A program made the position numbers and the translations under genes. From contig NZ_LFLZ01000015.1 of assembly GCF_001189845.1 (NCBI RefSeq), positions 1 through 64,000 on the forward strand: a DNA stretch of 64,000 nucleotides, in the 5' to 3' direction. Below are positions 61,623 through 64,000 of this stretch, piece by piece (position 1 is the stretch's first letter; each line of letters begins with the position of its first letter). A model generated the notes under the pieces. That model was not told the DNA's origin. It saw only the letters and a program-made list of their open reading frames with translations, and did not search any database. Source of the stretch: Bradyrhizobium tropiciagri. Its GTDB lineage: Bacteria > Pseudomonadota > Alphaproteobacteria > Rhizobiales > Xanthobacteraceae.

Positions 61623-62441
61623 CTATTCTCCCATCATCGGCGTTAGCCCGCGGCACACATGCGCCAGCCGTGGACCCACGTCTTTCACCAGCTTGTCCGC
61701 GCTGATCTGAAATGTTGGGGCGACGCAGTTCATGGCCAGGACGTTTTCTCCATCCGGCCAGATGATGGGCGCAGCAACCGCGCGCGTATCGCGTTGCCAT
61801 TCACCGTCGACCAGGCAGAAGCCTCGCTCGTTGACTTCAGCGATGCATTCCTCAATGCGCTGCCTGATTGCCGGCCATTTCTCCCGGTGTCGCCGCTCGA
61901 AGTGATCGTAGAAGTACAGGCGCTCCTTTTCCGTAACGCCCGCCAGGAATGCGCGGCCGACAGCCGAATTCTCGAGCGTCACGCGCGTTCCCAGGTCGTG
62001 GCGCATCGTGCGCAAGTTCGACCCATGCGTCATCGCCACATAGATCATCGACAGTCGATCACGGCTCGCTAGCCCAACCGAAGCCAGCGCATGCTCGGAC
62101 AACTTCTGCATATGATCGCGGGCCAACTGGCGTACGCGCATGTTCGAGAGAACGCAGTATCCCAGCGCCAGTATGGATGGGCTCGGCTCGTATTTGCCAC
62201 CCGCATCGACATAGTTGAGATAGCCAAGGCGGAGAAGCGTGTGGGTCAGCCTCGACACCGTCGCCTTTGGCAGCCCCGTTGCGCTGGACAGCTCATTGTT
62301 GCTCAGAGGCCCCTCGCCTGGACGGAATGCTCGCAAGATTTCGAACGCTCGCCCGATCGCGGCTACGAACTTCCGATCGTGCGCAATGTCTTCGCCGTCG
62401 TCTGTCTCGTCGGACTTTCCGAGGCTCTTTCGTGTATCCAT
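61623..62441 (-). CDS. IclR-family transcriptional regulator
   Basis: A 272-residue regulator. N-terminal winged helix-turn-helix (AIGRAFEILRAFRPGEGPLS, then SSATGLPKATVSRLTHTLLR) and C-terminal effector domain (GLASRDRLSMIYVAMTHGSN, LENSAVGRAFLAGV, AVAAPIIWPDGENVLAMNCV). The ATG at 62441 with GGAAG upstream is preferred over TTG 62459. It sits inside the cluster, between the ligase and CoA-transferase genes, so it is the likely local regulator. Confidence 0.9.
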   Translation of the reverse strand: MDTRKSLGKSDETDDGEDIAHDRKFVAAIGRAFEILRAFRPGEGPLSNNELSSATGLPKATVSRLTHTLLRLGYLNYVDAGGKYEPSPSILALGYCVLSNMRVRQLARDHMQKLSEHALASVGLASRDRLSMIYVAMTHGSNLRTMRHDLGTRVTLENSAVGRAFLAGVTEKERLYFYDHFERRHREKWPAIRQRIEECIAEVNERGFCLVDGEWQRDTRAVAAPIIWPDGENVLAMNCVAPTFQISADKLVKDVGPRLAHVCRGLTPMMGE

Positions 62442-62472
62442 CGCCGTCTTCCGCTTCAATCAGGCCTTCCGA

Positions 62473-64000
62473 TCAGGAGGAATGCATATCGATCAGCCCC
62501 GCGAGAATGTCGTCACGCAGCTTGGACCGCTGGATCTTTCCGCTCGGGGTCATCGGAAAGGCGTCGACGAACGCGACAAATTCCGGGAGCTTGTATTTGG
62601 CGAGGCCGCGCTGCTCGAGAAAGCGCACGATGTCGCTGAGTGCAGCGTGCTGTCCCTGTCGGAGAACGATGCAAGCGCAACTCTTCTCGCCGAGTCGAGC
62701 ATCCGGCACCGGCACCAAGGCGACCTGATCGACCTCGGGCAGATCCGCGATGAGGTCCTCGATTTCACGCACTGAAATCTTCAGACCACCACGATTAATG
62801 ACCTCCTTCATCCGACCGACGATTCGGATGAAACCATCTTCATCCATGACGGCGAGGTCGTTGGTGAAGAGCCATCCGTCCGCGCGGAATGTAGCCGCGG
62901 TTCTTTCAGGATCGTTGAAATAGCCCAGCGCGACGTGCGGCCCTCGTGTGGCCAACTCACCAACGTCCCCGGGGGACAGAATTGACGAGCGTGACTTGTC
63001 AAAGATGGCAAGCTCGCCGCCTTTGACCGATCGGCCGTCGGTTGCCCACAGCTTGTCATCGGGCATGTCAGGGGCTGACGCACTACCGACGAAGCACTCA
63101 GTCATCCCCCACATGCCGATCAGTGTGCAACCAATGTCCCTTCGCGCGCGTTCACCGAGCACTCTGGGGATCGGAGCGCCTGCGCAGCCGAAGATCCGCA
63201 AGCTCGAGAGATCGTGAGATCCGAGCGAAGGCGACTCCAGCAGCATGGTCATGAAGGTCGTGGCGGAAAGAACAAACGTGCATCGTTCGGCTTCGATCAG
63301 GCGCAACGCGTCTTCGGTGTTCCAGACATCCTGGAGTACGAGAGTCCCGCCGACTGTAATCGCCTGGCGAACGCCCCACTCGAACCCCGTTCCATGCGCA
63401 ATGGGTGACGGCATCCAGACGACATCATCGCTCGTCAGGTTCAGGAGACGCGCCATCTCCTTGGTCGAAAACATCGCGGTGTTGTGCGAATGTAGCGCCC
63501 CCTTGGGGCTCGACTCGGTCCCGGATGTAAAGATCAGCGCTGTGATATCATTGCCGTCGTGCCCAACGTCCGACAAATTTCCTTTCCTGACCAGGATATC
63601 ATCGTACGGGCGCATGCCTTCGCACGCGGAGCCGCCGACCACATATATCTTCGACAGGTTGGGCAGGTTCGGCCAAAGGTCCGCATACATCGCGTCAAAC
63701 GCGAAGCCGCGATAGTTCTGCATCGTCACGAGCACTTTCGTGCCCGCACACTTCAGGATGTAGCCGAGTTCCTTGGCACGGTAGTTCGGAAGCAGCGGGT
63801 TGGTAATCGCGCCAAGCCGTGTGGCGGCAAGGTGAAGCACGATGAACTCTGCGCAATTCGGCAACTGCAACGAGACAACATCGCCCTTGCTGATGCCCGC
63901 GCTCGCGAGGCCGAAAGCGGCGCGATCGACCTGCTCCGCCAGTTCACCATATGTCAGGCGCACGCCATCGGGCGCGACAATGGCGGTTTTTCCCGGGTCA
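62473..64000 (-). CDS. AMP-dependent acyl-CoA ligase (AliA-like), truncated by window edge
   Basis: ANL-family ligase forming an acyl-CoA from acid, ATP and CoA. The frame runs off the right edge (DPGKTAIVAPDGVRLTYGEL at the edge). P-loop-like ALIFTSGTESSPKGALHSHN, adenylation motif IGMWGMTECFVG, hinge IVGRMKEVINRGGLKIS and C-terminal catalytic Lys in TPSGKIQRSKLR. Overall closest in feel to cyclohexanecarboxylate-CoA ligase and related medium-chain/cyclic acid ligases. It is upstream of IclR in the same direction. Confidence 0.85.
   Translation of the reverse strand, partial: DPGKTAIVAPDGVRLTYGELAEQVDRAAFGLASAGISKGDVVSLQLPNCAEFIVLHLAATRLGAITNPLLPNYRAKELGYILKCAGTKVLVTMQNYRGFAFDAMYADLWPNLPNLSKIYVVGGSACEGMRPYDDILVRKGNLSDVGHDGNDITALIFTSGTESSPKGALHSHNTAMFSTKEMARLLNLTSDDVVWMPSPIAHGTGFEWGVRQAITVGGTLVLQDVWNTEDALRLIEAERCTFVLSATTFMTMLLESPSLGSHDLSSLRIFGCAGAPIPRVLGERARRDIGCTLIGMWGMTECFVGSASAPDMPDDKLWATDGRSVKGGELAIFDKSRSSILSPGDVGELATRGPHVALGYFNDPERTAATFRADGWLFTNDLAVMDEDGFIRIVGRMKEVINRGGLKISVREIEDLIADLPEVDQVALVPVPDARLGEKSCACIVLRQGQHAALSDIVRFLEQRGLAKYKLPEFVAFVDAFPMTPSGKIQRSKLRDDILAGLIDMHSS

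Noticed and set aside
1..64000. CRISPR array, rRNA operon, intact IS element or prophage
   Set aside because: No regularly spaced repeats, rRNA sequence, transposase motif or phage structural gene was found by eye.

Overview
The window looks like a chromosomal segment of a Bradyrhizobium-type alphaproteobacterium. It has high GC and many small secreted or membrane proteins of kinds common in Bradyrhizobiaceae. It also carries DUF1236, CarD, GrlR-like and cold-shock proteins, a perfect FixK/FNR-type box, and acyl-CoA genes resembling those of Rhodopseudomonas and Bradyrhizobium. The genus is inferred from gene content; there is no rRNA or other marker gene.

Layout. (1) 0.2-3.7 kb: a LysR regulator divergent from a frameshifted branched-chain-type solute-binding protein and an FAD monooxygenase. 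(2) 4-19.6 kb: an accessory region of small ORFs, decayed genes, a twice-frameshifted PAS/PAS hybrid histidine kinase, a ClpP-like protein, a GrlR-like protein, stress or envelope small proteins and cspA. It includes a 26-residue membrane micropeptide under a FixK-type box with its own terminator. (3) 19.8-26.6 kb: a CaiB CoA-transferase/crotonase pair divergent from an AraC regulator, then a fumarylacetoacetase/ActP/DUF485 operon. (4) 27-43 kb: a ClC channel, a D-glutamate-cyclase-like gene, a CarD protein, and many small genes, pseudogenes, hairpins and short duplicated modules. (5) 43.9-47.1 kb: a large SAM/adenylate-cyclase/ATPase protein. (6) 47.2-47.5 kb: remnants of two tRNA 3' ends. 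(7) 48-64 kb: a plus-strand SDR gene, then eleven tightly packed minus-strand genes running off the right edge.

The right-hand cluster is the most interesting part. In order of transcription it holds an acyl-CoA ligase, IclR regulator, CaiB CoA-transferase, BadI/MenB-type crotonase, SDR, acyl-CoA dehydrogenase, a CoA-transferase resembling mesaconyl-CoA C1-C4 transferase, a long acyl-CoA dehydrogenase resembling methylsuccinyl-CoA dehydrogenase, a CitE-type lyase, pyruvate carboxylase and an MmgE/PrpD protein. This suggests activation and ring opening of an alicyclic acid joined to a methylsuccinyl-CoA -> mesaconyl-CoA -> citramalyl-CoA -> pyruvate + acetyl-CoA route. The pyruvate would be carboxylated to oxaloacetate. 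No CoA-ester hydratase for the two expected hydration steps is visible.

Many genes carry single- or double-base deletions that break the frame (solute-binding protein, kinase twice, AraC, fumarylacetoacetase, glycine-rich protein, DUF5658 protein). The corrected lengths restore one frame exactly. Either the strain has unusually many fresh pseudogenes or the assembly has indel errors. Short modules at 17.3-19.7 kb recur at 35.5-40.4 and 47.4 kb, pointing to old duplication or integration in the accessory region.
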